A stretch of 64,000 nt of DNA from Dioscorea cayenensis subsp. rotundata (taxonomy: Eukaryota > Streptophyta > Magnoliopsida > Dioscoreales > Dioscoreaceae), in the NCBI RefSeq assembly GCF_009730915.1, contig NC_052479.1, positions 12,025,815 to 12,089,814 of the forward strand, in the 5' to 3' direction. The notes under the pieces are model-generated. The model saw nothing but the letters and a program-made list of their open reading frames with translations, did no database searches and had not been told where the DNA came from. A program made the position numbers and the translations under genes. Below are positions 50,422 through 61,946 of the stretch, in pieces (positions within the stretch are counted from its first letter, which is position 1; each line of letters opens with the position of its first letter).

Positions 50422-50640
50422 TGTTATGAAACATTTAAAGTGAATACCCATTATGTTTATCTTAACTCCTCTTTACTCTTGGCGTTTCATTTGCCAAAAG
50501 TTTTTTCAGTATCTAATTTAAAACCTATATATATATATATATACCAAAAGAATGATATAAATAATAAGAACAAGAAAGAGAATTTCCACTACTTTCTTTT
50601 GCTCTATGTTTGTCTTGCTATATTATATAGTTTTATAGCA
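50422..50640 (+). repeat. Candidate 3' LTR of the decayed copia element
   Basis: Starts TGTTATGAAACATTT directly after the purine tract AAGGAGGAG and may end at ...TTTTATAGCA, giving about 219 bp. The end is uncertain because there is no 5' partner to compare with. Confidence 0.5.
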
Positions 50641-50678
50641 ATTTTTAGTTTTAGGATCAAATTGAGGATAAGATTAAT

Positions 50679-51165
50679 GGGTGTTTGATTTGAGGAATAA
50701 AAAATGAAACTAATAATGATTGTTGGGAGGATTTTCATTGAGAATGAAAAATGAGGAAATGCAATAATAATGCAAAATAAATAATTTTCTTGCATAAAAT
50801 AAAAATAGTCAATTATATTTAATGATAAATAATGTTGTATTTATAAAATATGCTGAATATATTATTCACTTTAATTATTACAATTAATAATTTAAATTAA
50901 TAATTTTATAATTAAAATTTTAGGACTAAAATTCAAATCATGTCATGCCTGTTCTCCCACATTCTCGCACCCCCTAATATTGAGGGAATGGACTTTCTCT
51001 TGGTTAGGGGAATCATTCTCTGTGTTGCATACTCTGGAATCAATGATTCCTGAGTCCAAATGGCCCATTAGTTCTAAAATTAATACTAAACGCATTTATA
51101 TGTCTTTTTTTAAGATCCGAGTCCAAATGGCCCATTAGTTTTAAGATTAATACTAAACACATTTA
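50679..51165. mobile_element. Possible MITE with related ends
   Basis: GGGTGTTTGATTTGAGGAAT (50679) and GATTCCTGAGTCCAAATGGCCC (about 51044-51065) are imperfect inverted partners. The last part (GAGTCCAAATGGCCCATTAG ... AATACTAAAC) is repeated in tandem at about 51120-51165. No transposase and no certain target duplication. Confidence 0.4.
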
Positions 51166-52880
51166 TATATGTTTTTTTAATAATTGTCTATTATCCTTGA
51201 TTGCGAGGGAAGTGTTATAATCTATAAGAATCCATAAGCTCTCTGTTGTCTTCATCCTTAAACCCAATTTAATGATCGCAGTTTCAAATTTATAAAAAAT
51301 ATGTTTTTTTAATAAATATGGATAAATTATAGATTTATTGAAGAAACAAGACAAACAGAGAAGAAAAAAAAAAAAACACAAAACAAGTCCTCCACCAAAG
51401 GTGAGGTACACAAAAGAAAAAAGTACAGAAAAATAAAATGCAAGAAAATAAAGGAATATCTGGACTGGCAAAGAACACCGTCTGACAACAGTGTCAGTGT
51501 AAAAATATTAAAGTTTTAGTTTAGGATGAAAAACATACACTGTTGATTAAAACAATGTTGATTAAAACAACAGTGTAAATTGCAAAGTTTAAGGAAGGTA
51601 GTCGGGTCTATTTATAGATTTTTTAATAGCACTTTTAGATATAAAGAGCTATAGAAACTTTTCAACCACAAAAGCATTTCTAAATTAATATATCCAAAAA
51701 AACAAACCGTTTAACTTACTCAAAATAAAAAATTTAAAAACATCAAAGAAACTTCTAAAAATATTTTTACAATAAAAAATATTTTTTTGAAATAATTGTG
51801 AATAAGTCACAAGTTGGATTACCAACTTCAATTCCCTATTGCAAAGCTAGGTTAAAAAACACTTTGTCAATAAACCAATCTAGATAGGCCCTATATTATG
51901 TGAAATATAATTTTTTAAAGCTAAATCAGCCAATTTTTTTAACATTTTCAAGAATTATAAAATAGCCAATTTGTTATTTTTTTCCCTTCCTCTTAATTTA
52001 TTATTTTCCTCTCTGGCAATGGTTCTTTATATTGTTCCCTTATTCTTTGATTCTTTATTTTCCTATCTTCTTCTTTATTCTTTTATTCTATCTTTACCAA
52101 GTCTCTTTATTCCTTTTATTCTTTTTTCTCACTGTTTCTTTATTTTTATTTTATTTATTTTTGTCTTTGGAATTGCAAAGAGATTTGTAAAGCATTTTCA
52201 TTGGTTATAAATGATAAAACAGAATGTTGTAGCGTTCAATCAAGTGATTAACACTATCAAATTAAACATACAAAATAGACAGGGATACATCTTAGTTAGA
52301 TATTTCCAAGATCTAAGTAACAAATAAAGATGGTGAGAAAAAAAAATAATGACCATAGACAACTGAAAAATTCAAACAAAATATATGGTACAAGAGTTTT
52401 ACAAGGACATTAATTACAACAGGTTTTATTGTTTTATGTTGTCCTGCCCAAATTTAAAAAATAAAAATAAAAATAAAAACTCTTCTATTTAGAAATTTTA
52501 ATTTAATGTTTGAATCTTAATAAAGAAAAGAAAGAGAGAATTGTTTGATAAACTTAATATCTAGGGAGGAAAAAGAAAAAGAAAAAAAAGAAATATAATA
52601 TGATTTATCAGTTATACCATATTTAAAAATTAAGGTTTTTAATTAATTAAAAAATTGAGTGCATTATAATCTTTTTAAAAAATTAAAATTATTTTTTGAT
52701 AGTTTTCTATCCTTGGCACCCCAAGTAGTGTGGTTTTAAAGAGTTTTAGAAAATTAGAGTTAATCCTTTCTTTGTCTTTATTGAATTAAAAATATTATTC
52801 TATATAAGAGGGTTGAACCCAACCCTCTTTAACCCTCTTTTTATTTTTCTTTTCAAGACCTCAATCTAAACACACCAAAA
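51166..52880. other. AT-rich spacer
   Basis: No gene seen. The 79-residue + frame at 51971-52210 is a T-rich, hydrophobic low-complexity read-through and has no start context or domain. Confidence 0.45.
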
Positions 52881-52881
52881 G

Positions 52882-53135
52882 GTGGCGTTTGATTAGAAGT
52901 AATATTAAATTACTCCTAAAATTTGGACCAAGTAATATAATATTATATTGTTTGATGATTTGGACCAAGTAATTCAGAATTTGAAGAGTATTTTAGTAAA
53001 AAGATAGTTGATAATATAAAATTCCTATCTTGTCAAATAAATAGAAATTACACATATTCTTGTCAATGGAGAATCACATTCTTAGTAATCATATTCTGGA
53101 TGGTAACGTAAGATTCCTTGCACCAAACGGTAAAA
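52882..53135. mobile_element. Possible small MITE
   Basis: GGTGGCGTTTGATTAGAAGTAAT at the left and AGATTCCTTGCACCAAACGG at the right are imperfect inverted partners, with inner words GGACCAAGTAAT repeated twice. The size and AT-rich body fit a MITE; target duplications are unclear. Confidence 0.35.
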
Positions 53136-55006
53136 GAGAAATTAATAAGTCACTATTATAAAAATATAAAAATTCATAACTACCCTCATAAAATTATAAA
53201 GTATTAAAAATAATATATATTTTTTGTATATATGAGTAACATGATACACACACACACACTATACGGCATCTGCGAATGTTCATAGAATGCTCGTAGATTT
53301 GAAAAAGTAAGAGAGAAAAGGGAACGAATGGGGTTGGCCTTAGTAGCAGCGAGGGGCCAAGGGGTTAGGGGAGGGTGTTAGATGTTGATTTAACAACCTT
53401 AGGGGACGTCTGTAGAGTGAAATATACATACATCCTTAGAAGACTGAAGCTTATATATATATATATATATATATATTATAAGGTTATAAGGGTGTGTCTA
53501 TTTTTTTTTTTGTTTTTGGCTATTTAATGAATTTAAATGTTTTAAAATTAAATTCAAATAAATTAGGGAAACCCTCCATTTTTTTTTTTGTCGAAAATTC
53601 GATAATGGTGAAGTAGGAAAATTGACATTTTATTGTTTATATATTTTAAATTAAAAAACAAAAAATGATGGAAGTGAAGCTAATATAACAATTGATCTGG
53701 ATGTTCATTAGTGTTTCATCGGGATTATATAGACCGGGAAGGTAAAGGCAACTTTAATCGTCATACTATCAAAGAATTTGATGTCCACACCACCTCGTCA
53801 ACTCATTAAACTCCTACCCATTAAACTATTTTTCGTAATATTTATGTTATAATATGGGACCACAATCATTTTATTCATCTTTTTAACTATTACATTATAT
53901 ATTTAATTAAAACATATTTATTTAATAAAATATTAAATATTATTAATAAAATAGTTAAATAATATATTTAAAAGATTATATTTCGAAATAAATAATTTAG
54001 ATAATAAAAATATATGAATAATAATAAATTATTATATTACTTTGAAAAAAATAATTAATTTGCGGATGATAAAAATAAAAAAACAATTTATTAAAATGAT
54101 GAAGAAATAAGAAAACAACTTAATATAAATTGAGAGTCATGGTTCATGCTCTGTCGTTTTTCAACTTGATCTTCATGTTGGTCTTCATCCAGAACGATCT
54201 TCTTAAATTTCTAGTTGTGTGGAATAATGGGAAAATTGAGAGTTAGAAAATGAACATGTTTCCATTGTATTTTGTTGATTGGCACAAGAACTTTTATTTA
54301 AATTTTCGGGGTTGCTTGAAGGAATCTGAAAGCCACTTGTTTTTGCATTGGCTTATTGACTTACCATGCTTGGATAGAAAAAAATCGGGTCCTGAAAACT
54401 TATAATAATTATATGGAAAATTTGGTTGATTTTAGACATTTGGATGAAAATTGGGAAAATTTTGTGAATTTTGAGGCTATTGAAAATTTTTATATATTTG
54501 GTGGAAAGAAACAATATAGAAAATTTTAAAAATTATTTATAAAATTTGGAGTTTGGGGAGATGGAGGAGTATTTTTATCCATAATAGAGTAGAAAGTTTA
54601 AAATAAAAAAGTGGAGAAGAATATAAGTTTTATTTGAGAATGTAATTGTATTTATAAAGATCAAATAAAAACTTTAAAATTAAAAATTAAAAAGAAAATA
54701 ACGGTTGCATTCACTCAACGTTTCGATTTAAAAGAATATATATGTGTGGATCCCATGCTAATTATTTGGGTTTAAATTTTTTTTTTTTAATAAAATAGAC
54801 CATATGGAGCTATCATTTAAACGCTCGGTGGTAATTGAACTATCAAAGATCGTTGAATGTTCTTAATGGATCGTTTGAGTACTCAGTGGCTATTGAGCAC
54901 TTTTAATGGGCACCCAGTTTTTGATCGCTTATTGAGCGAAGATTCCCATCCCACTACAGTTTCTCTAAGTTTTATTTGAAGTTGATAAAGTTTTTATTTA
55001 ATTAAT
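53136..55006. other. AT-rich spacer
   Basis: No gene seen. A (CA)n run lies at about 53242-53259 and a (TA)n run at 53455-53475. About 54800-54975 has CGCTCGGTGGTAATTGAAC and GTACTCAGTGGCTATTGAGC words that resemble the MITE-like block at 21.6 kb. Confidence 0.4.
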
Positions 55007-55685
55007 AGGGAAAATTACTGTTTACCTCTCGCGAATTTCAAAAATTCCCAAACAGCCCCTCCAATTTTGGCAAACCCCGGACAACCCCTCCGTTATTGTT
55101 TAACTTCCCTTTTACGCCCTACCGTTCACTTGAAATGCGACCATGTTATGAAATTCCATTTTTGCTTTTGAAAATAGCGGGAAAAAACGACCACTCACAT
55201 CGTCCAATCTTTATACATACAATTTTGCATTTTTTTTGTTGCCTTTTGTCAAACAAAGTTTAGAAAGCTCATTACATCTTCTTCTTCTTATTTTTCTTAT
55301 TCTCCTCATTTGGTTTGTTATATTTGAATTCTGCCGGTTTCTTGATAAGGTGAGAATTTCTTCGATTTGAGGCTATTGTTCACGGCGCTGACTTCTTGGG
55401 AATTGGTGTTAGCTTAGCTGAGATACGTGAGCGATTGGGTCTTGATGTTCCCCGTGTCAGGGTGAAGTTTATCACACCCGATGGATATAAAATAAATAGT
55501 TCCCCGAATCCTACTGCAAATGAGTTTTTCTCGTTGTAAGATTCTTCTCTTTTATGTTTATCTAGTTGTATAAGTTGATTACCGTTTAACGTCGCCTGTC
55601 TCTGTTTAAATACATTATTTTTATATTTAACAATTATCTTCTTTGTTTAAATTATATGTCAGTATTTAACTATTTGTATTACCGT

Positions 55686-56057
55686 TTAACATTGTAATGT
55701 ATCATTTAAACATTTTATGTCTCTGCTTAAAATATTTTCTTTTCTGTTTAAACTGAAGTGTTGCCAGGTGGCCAATGACAAATCTATGGTATCCCGTGCA
55801 CAATAATTAATGACGACATTAAATTCTATCTCATTAATGACAAAAGCTCGGTCACCCGTGCGTTTCCATTTTTTTCTCGGATCTGAAGCGTCAACCGGCT
55901 TACGGACTTCATACCATAAATGAGAAGGAAGACCACTTCCCCTGAACACCCCTCCTCCTCGTCCTCTGCTTCTTCTCGGATGAGTTTCATCTTCATGTGT
56001 CCAGGTTATTCGTTTAAAGGATGTGTCATGATCATCCTCTTCTGGAGAATCAATCAC
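55686..56057 (-). other. 123-residue open frame inside the deleted MULE copy
   Basis: An open frame on - (start MIDSPEEDDHD, then RRSRGRGGGVFRGSG, HLWYEVRKPVDASDPRKK) has an acidic N-terminus, a short Arg/Gly box and balanced composition unlike the AT-rich flanks. No family is recognised. The codons for SPEEDDHD are also present as part of direct and inverted copies at 56183-56226 and 56484-56527. It may be a captured gene fragment, or a chance frame opposite old MULE sequence. Confidence 0.25.
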
Positions 56058-56070
56058 GCAACTAGTTAAA

Positions 56071-56174
56071 CTTTCTTTTCCTGTTCAAGTCAGAAAGCCC
56101 GCCTAATTGCTTGAATGCGGAGGATGACGGGCAAGCAATTAAGCGGGCATTTTGACTTGATCAGGACAAGAAAG
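56071..56174. repeat. Long inverted repeat (foldback)
   Basis: The 43-bp arms 56071-56113 and 56132-56174 are inverted partners with about five mismatches, separated by an 18-nt loop. The inner stem is AGCCCGCCTAATTGCTTG against CAAGCAATTAAGCGGGC. RNA from either strand would form a strong hairpin. Confidence 0.8.
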
Positions 56175-56368
56175 TTTTCACGCATTGCTTGATTGCGGAG
56201 GATTCTCCGGAGAGGGTGACCATGACATAAACTTTAAAATGAAATTGATATTTATCACTTGAGAATTACTCTCATCGTTTAAAATTTTTTTCTTAGTGTG
56301 CAAATATTATTGTCTGTGTTTAACTCATAGTATCTTCGCTTCATTCAGACCACAAGTTAAACTATCTA

Positions 56369-56456
56369 TTCTTGACCAGGTCAAAATGCCCGCATAATTG
56401 CCTTAATGCGTGGATTCTCCAGAGGAGGAGGACGGGGGTTTCGACTTGGTCAAGAA
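56369..56456. repeat. Second inverted repeat (foldback)
   Basis: TTCTTGACCAGGTCAAAATG followed by CCCG (56369-56392) faces CGGGGGTTTCGACTTGGTCA followed by AGAA (56433-56456) across a 40-nt loop. The arms are related to those of the foldback at 56071-56174. Confidence 0.7.
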
Positions 56457-56779
56457 AAGAAAGTTTAACTATCTTTTCACTTATTGCTTGATTGCGGAGG
56501 ATTCTCCAGAGGAGGATGACCATGACACATCGATTATATTTAAATTGTTTAATTGCCTTTTTTAACTGTTCGTGTTCTACGTTGTACAGGTTCAAGTTGA
56601 TGCGCATGTTATGTAACCGCCGTGAGCATTCGAAGGTACAGATACTCGTTGAGGAAAGCCGAAATCTTAATAGACGAACTAGGATAGACTCGCAAGTGTC
56701 CGATGTCCATGAAGACATTGTAAATGTTGTGGATGTTGTAAATGTTGTAAATATTTTATTTGAAATGAAACAAATGTAT

Positions 56780-57550
56780 CTAAGTGTGAACTTTTGATAT
56801 TTAATCAGAGGCCATTGTAAATGTTTAAATATTTTAAATGAAACAAACTTATTTGAGTGTCAACTTTTGATATTTAAACATTTTTAGAAACAAAAAATGG
56901 TATTGTAAACAAACAAAATGTTAAACAAAATCGCCTTACTACTTAAACAATGACAACGATGTTTAAACAAAAAAATATATATGTTTAAAAAATGACAACG
57001 GTTTAAACAAAAAAATAAATATGTTTAAACGATATACAAATTATTTAAACAATGAACCGATAGTTTAAAGAATATATATAATTGTTTAAACGTAAAAAGG
57101 TTGACGTTTAAATAGAGACCCATGAGGTACCCAAGAGGATTGATGGAATGTTTGTAACACAATGTTTTCAAAAAATATCCATCTTCAACACGATGTCGCA
57201 GAAAGCATTCAATTTAAACAATCACATATATTTTAAAACAGTTAAATCCAAATATTTAAACGGTTTACATATTGGTTTAAACGACCTAATGTCAGTAACA
57301 ACATTCAATTTAAACAGTGAACAAGCAAGATGCTCAAGTGTTCTCCTCATGGAGGCTCTGTCAGTGAACACAATGTCAGTAACAACATTCAATTTAAGCA
57401 ATAACATATATTGTTAAACAGTGTAATGATAATATTTAAACGGTTTGCATATTTGTTTAAACTATATAAAAAGATTTTAAATAGTGAACCAATATGTTAA
57501 ACACTGAATCATATTTGTTAAACATTAAAGATTGATATTTAAACAGAGAG
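56780..57550. repeat. TTTAAAC-rich spacer
   Basis: TTTAAAC and close variants (GTTTAAAC, TTTAAACAATGA, TTTAAACGGTTT) recur every 10-40 bases, with no fixed period. Similar tracts fill other non-coding parts of the MULE region (58340-58540, 59830-59990, 60590-60900, 61690-61900, 63120-63330). Confidence 0.7.
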
Positions 57551-58023
57551 AGTCATGATAAGTGGAGTACTTTCCTTCGAGTGATGACAGGTTGGCTTCT
57601 ATCGTCACTTGCTTACTTCCAGCCACTTCTCGCTTGCAGTCGACCGGTCGCTTGCAAGGACTTCACACTGCAGCATCTTCCTTACAAGCGAAGAAAAACT
57701 TTGAGACAATAGTGGAAAGCGGCAATGGTGGAAAGCGACAATGGTGGAAAACGGAGAAGAACTACAAGCCAAGGAGCCAGTAATGATTGTCTCTAGGGAT
57801 TAACGCTTGTCGGTCACTTCAAGTGGGTCCATGTAATGAAATACCTTTTTTTCCATTTAAAATGGTGGGAAAAATACCGCCCAATTACATCATGTCTGAC
57901 TTTATGCATATAATTGTGTACTTTTTTGTGAAACACATTTTAGAAGGCTCTTTACATCATCTACTTCTTCTTCTTCTTCTTCTTCTCGTTTGGTTTGTTC
58001 GATTTGAGTTCAGTAGTTATATT

Positions 58024-60540
58024 ATGGATAGTTTTTGTGGTATTGCTAGATACAACGGGGAGGGAAAAGTGCTAATGTTCACGGCGCTGACTTCTTGGGA
58101 GTCGGTGTTAGCTGAGATATGTGAGCGATGGGGTCTCGATGTTTCCCGTGTGAGGGTGAAGTTTATCACATCCGACGGGTATAAAACGGCTTGTCCAATA
58201 GAAAACGATGTCGACTTCCAGCTGATATGTCACGTTCACTCGATCTTTAAATGCTCTGTAGTCGATCTTGTTGTGGAGAAAGACGATGTGGCATTGTCGA
58301 ATCCTACTAAAAATGAGTTTTTCTCTTTATAAGATTATTCTCTTTTATGTTTATCTAGTTGTATAAGTTCATTACGGTTTAACTTTGACAGGCTCTGTTT
58401 AAATATATTCTGTTTGTAATTAATTTTATCTTCAACGTGTAACTATTTGACTTAACGTTTAAATTATGATTTTATCATTTAAGCACGTTATGTCTCTGTT
58501 TAACTTATGGATGGTTTCGTTTAAACTAAAGTGTTGGCAGGAATTCGGATTCTGCGAGCGCTCCCGGTCAACCCCATGGCGAACTTGACGGTGTGGGATG
58601 CCTTCCTTCCTCGTCAGATCATTCTGAAGTGTTGTCGTTGGATATCGGACAACGTTTTGAAGGCGTTGAACATTTTAGGGACGCACTTCAAAATTTTGCA
58701 ATCAAACGGAATTTTGATTTCAAATTCATAAAGAACGAGAAACACCGGGCGCTGCCGTTGGTTGTCAATGGCGACTTCATGGATCAAAATAATATAATAA
58801 AAATACTTTCAGAATAAAGACAATGAACCCGTCACACACTTGTGGTGGTGGAGTGGGATCGACCTCACACCCGAAAGCGTCCAAAAAATGGGTAAGCGCA
58901 CGGGTGATTCAGAAACTCAAAGACCGGCCCTTGTATAAAGCCATCGACATTCAGAAGGACATATTGCTGGAACATGGTGTCCACATTACACACAAGCAGG
59001 CTTGGTTGGGAAAAGAGTATGCGCAGGTGGTGCTCGATGGCAGCGACATCTCCAGCTACCATTTGTTGCTTTGGTACGTGGATAAGGTGGTTGAGACAAA
59101 TCCCGGAAGCATTGCGATTGTGGAAAGAGATGGTGAGCGGTTTAAACGTGTATTCTTTTCTTTCAGAGCGTGTATTGTCATATTCAAGAAGGCTTGCAGG
59201 CCGTTGCTGTTTGTCGATGGTACCCATCTCCTTGGAAAGTATCGGGGGTACTCTACTGGGTGCTACAGGCAAATATGGAAACAATGGTTTCTTCCACGTC
59301 GCCTTCGGTATTATCGACAACGAGACTGATGCTAATTGGACTTGGTTCATATCTAAGTTAGGTGATGCTTTATACGAGGAAGGAGATTATCATGAGATAA
59401 TTACATTCGTCTTGGACAGGTCTAAGGGCCTTATGAACGCTATTGCGAGAGTCTTCCCTTCTTCCCCACATGCATACTGTCTTCGACACTTGGAGGCCAA
59501 TTTCATAAAATCCAATGTTAGACTAGGGAAGGCATTGAGAGAGGAGTGCTAGTCTATATACTTTCGTATTGCGTGGGCATCCACGGCTAAAGATTTCGAT
59601 AATACCGTGAATGAACTGCAGGCCACATCACCCGAAGCCCATCACTGGTTGATTAATAAATCGGATATGGCACATTGATCGAATTATCTGTTCAGAGGTG
59701 AACATTGGGGTGAGATATATTCCAATTTGGCGGAGTTGTTCAATGCCTGGATCAAAGAAGCTCTGCATCTGCCGGTAACGAAGATGGTCGACTCCATAAG
59801 GTATTCGAATGTTCATTTTCACTTAAGAATTCGTATTATCCTTTAAAATAGTTTATAAATATTCAAATATCTTTTTCTGTGTTTAACCATCTACATCATT
59901 GTTTAATTTATGATAATACTATTTAATAAAGTGTGTTTATGTTTAACTATCAATGTCTTCGCTTAACCTTGTCGGAGATTTGTGTTGTACACTGTACAGG
60001 TTCAAGTTGATGCGCATGTTATGCAACAGCCGTGAGCAAGTGAACAAATGAGAGACCTACTTGTGCCCGGACATACATTCGAAGGTAGAGATACTTGTTC
60101 AGAATAGCTGAAATCTTCGTGTTGGTCGTTGTGTCGATGATCGTTATGAAGTGATTGACCAGTGCAGCTACTCTGTAGATCTTGCCATCAGAATATGCTC
60201 ATGTCGCAGGTGACAAGTTTATGGTATCCTGTGCAAATACGCTTGCGCTGCAATAATGCAGACAGACACCAACGTTCATCGATTTATTAGCGGCTACTTT
60301 ACCGTCGATAATTACAAACTGGCGTATAAGGAAGCTATATTCCCCATATCCGATGTTGACAAGCCTACGGACGGAAATCATGAATTGCGTCTGCGACTAC
60401 CTGTGACGAGAAGGCAACCTGGGCGTCCTAGGCGAAAGAGCATCGAGGCACAAGTTTTGAGGTCGGCGAGTTAAGTTGCAGCCGCTGCCACGACTCCGGT
60501 CACAATCACAAATCTTGCAATGAAACTGTCGCCGACTAGC
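58024..60540 (+). pseudogene. MURA-type Mutator-like transposase, several disabling changes
   Basis: The transposase would cut and join the element ends. Exon 1 (58024-58331) encodes a PB1-like domain (MDSFCGIARYNGEGK, SRVRVKFITSDGYKTACPIE); its expected donor is AT instead of GT. Exon 2 starts 58541 (NSDSASAPGQPHGELDGVG) with the MuDR DNA-binding part (GQRFEGVEHFRDALQNFAIK). The MULE transposase domain covers about 58880-59800: SARVIQKLKDRPLYKAIDIQ, PLLFVDGTHLLGKYRG (catalytic Asp), a frameshift near 59245, FGIIDNETDANWTWF, ITFVLDRSKGLMN (second Asp) and CLRHLEANF. Stops at 59550, 59676, 60049, 60109 and 60211 break later frames. The SWIM zinc finger near 60200 (CSC...CKYA) has Tyr for the Zn-binding His. 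A C-terminal AT-hook-like RRQPGRPRRK and a zinc knuckle CSRCHDSGHNHKSC (frameshifted) follow. Confidence 0.85.
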
Positions 60541-60589
60541 CATTGTAAAACAACTGATTTTTAAAAAGAAACAAACTTAATTGTGTGCC

Positions 60590-61030
60590 AACTTTTCATT
60601 TTTAAACAGAGAAAACCTTATTTTTACAGTTAACACATGTATTTAAATAAAGACATTATTATTTTAAACGGTAAATAGTTATTTTTACAAGTGACTAGTT
60701 CGTTTTAAACTGTAACATGGATATTTAAACAATGACATTGACAGTTAAAAAATGAAACTTAAAATTAAACAATGAAAGTGCAAGTTAAACAATGATACTG
60801 GAAGGTTAAAAAAAGAGTCAAGTATATAAATATAGATACATGTAAATTTACATTGACAAAATTTGTCATGTTCTTCGAAAACAATAAATTGAATTTAAAC
60901 TGGTTTACATTTGAAACTAAGACAACGTATTCTATGAACCCGCTTTCGAACACTCCCCTTTGGCAGTGATGCTGGCTGCCCTCCCCTCCTTTAGTATGTG
61001 GGAAACATACTTTAATCGTAGATAAGGGAC
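60590..61030. other. Intergenic spacer between the convergent MULE genes
   Basis: No coding block. The left part is a TTTAAAC-word tract (TTTAAACAATGA, TTAAACAATGAAAGTGCAAG). 60900-61030 is less repetitive and may hold the 3' ends of both genes. Confidence 0.5.
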
Positions 61031-61036
61031 GTCCGT

Positions 61037-61687
61037 CTATGGTAGCCGTAGCTTCTCATCTGCGAGTAACTGCTTGATAAACCGCATCACATAGATGGCG
61101 TAATCGACACTTCCTTGTTTATGTCGTGGGGTTTCATTGTCATGAACAAGTGGGTATTTTACGGTCGCCGACTCGCCGAACTCCATATCGATACAAAGGT
61201 CGAATAGGTTCCGCTGTGGAGGTATACAAATTGATATTAGAATATCGGTTATTTACCAAACATTATTGCTCAAACACAAATTATTAAAGCACTTACCATT
61301 TCTAGAGCGTCTTTATCGTATTCCTTGCTTTGGCATGAAGAATAATGCCTGTATTCTTGTTTGCCATTGTCAAGGACGACGACATAGAAGTGGCCATTCA
61401 TAATTATCGGGAGGATGACAATTTCAACATCATGCACGTTGCGCGCGGCATCTCCGATCATAGCCATAGTGGTATCATGTGCGTCTTCCTGCATTAACAT
61501 AAACAACGCCAGTGGTCGAGTGATGGAGGCGCGCTTCTTATAATGATATGGCACTATCATTAGCGAATTTTGGATTATACATACGAAAGCGTCCATCACA
61601 TCGTCTACGACCATCTCTTTCCCCTCAAGCAGATCGAATAACCTAGACCGTGTGAGGCTGACAGAGTCATTCTTCCACACGACAATG
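61037..61687 (-). pseudogene. Ulp1-like (C48) cysteine peptidase domain with altered catalytic residues
   Basis: Two exons on the complement, 61687-61297 and 61213-61037, with GT..AG borders and matching phase (61213 starts in phase 0). The first carries LTRSRLFDLLEGKEMVVDD, VMDAFVCIIQ and the strand ILPIIMNGHFYVVVLDNGK, where His of GHF is the first catalytic residue of Ulp1 proteases. The expected Asp (normally LDS-like) reads EYRHYSS here. The last exon ends QGSVDYAIYVMRFIKQLL, where the family has Gln...Asp-Cys-Gly: the nucleophile Cys is Tyr and the Gly is Ala. Active members remove SUMO-like tags; this one would be inactive but may fold. It is the C-terminal part of the captured gene of the MULE. 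Confidence 0.75.
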
Positions 61688-61946
61688 CTATGGTTAAACG
61701 GTAACAGAGATACGTAAACAATATTGTAAATATTTAACTGATACATCAACCGTTTAAATTCTATGTTGAATATTTAAACATTAACTATATAAATTAAATG
61801 GTAACATATAATAGTTTAAATTCTATTTGGAATAGTTAAATGTTAAATATATAACTTAAAGGGTAACATATAATAGTTTAAACAATACCATAAAAACTTC
61901 AAACTTACTTGTCCATAGGGCAGTTGAGGAAGATCCTTATCAACTC

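Larger units (their letters stand above)
45572..50640 (+). mobile_element. Decayed Ty1/copia retrotransposon, 5' LTR not found
   Basis: The domain order gag, zinc knuckle, protease, integrase, reverse transcriptase, RNase H defines Ty1/copia. It ends in a purine tract (ATTCAAGGAGGAG, 50409-50421) and a candidate 3' LTR from 50422. No matching 5' LTR or primer-binding site was found upstream of the gag start at 45572, so the 5' end is deleted or too diverged. Many stops and frameshifts break the frames, and an (AAT)n(AT)n tract has grown inside the RT region at about 48931-48967. Confidence 0.85.
55007..57790 (+). mobile_element. Deleted and rearranged MULE copy
   Basis: The left edge GGGAAAATTACTGTTTACCT looks like a MULE terminal repeat, though no partner is in the window. 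Stretches match the fuller copy downstream: leader 55125-55300 with 57830-57990, the PB1-like first exon 55380-55540 with 58080-58330 (about 110 bp missing inside), a SWIM-region scrap near 55770 with 60195, the exon starting GGTTCAAGTTGATGCGCATG near 56590 with 60000, and 57560-57690 with 63350-63440. The transposase core is absent. In this copy the first-exon donor is intact (TTGTAAG at about 55534), whereas the fuller copy has lost it. Confidence 0.65.

Noticed and set aside
56362..56718. 118-residue - frame
   Set aside because: It is antisense to a transposase exon scrap (GGTTCAAGTTGATGCGCATG) that is clearly coded on +.
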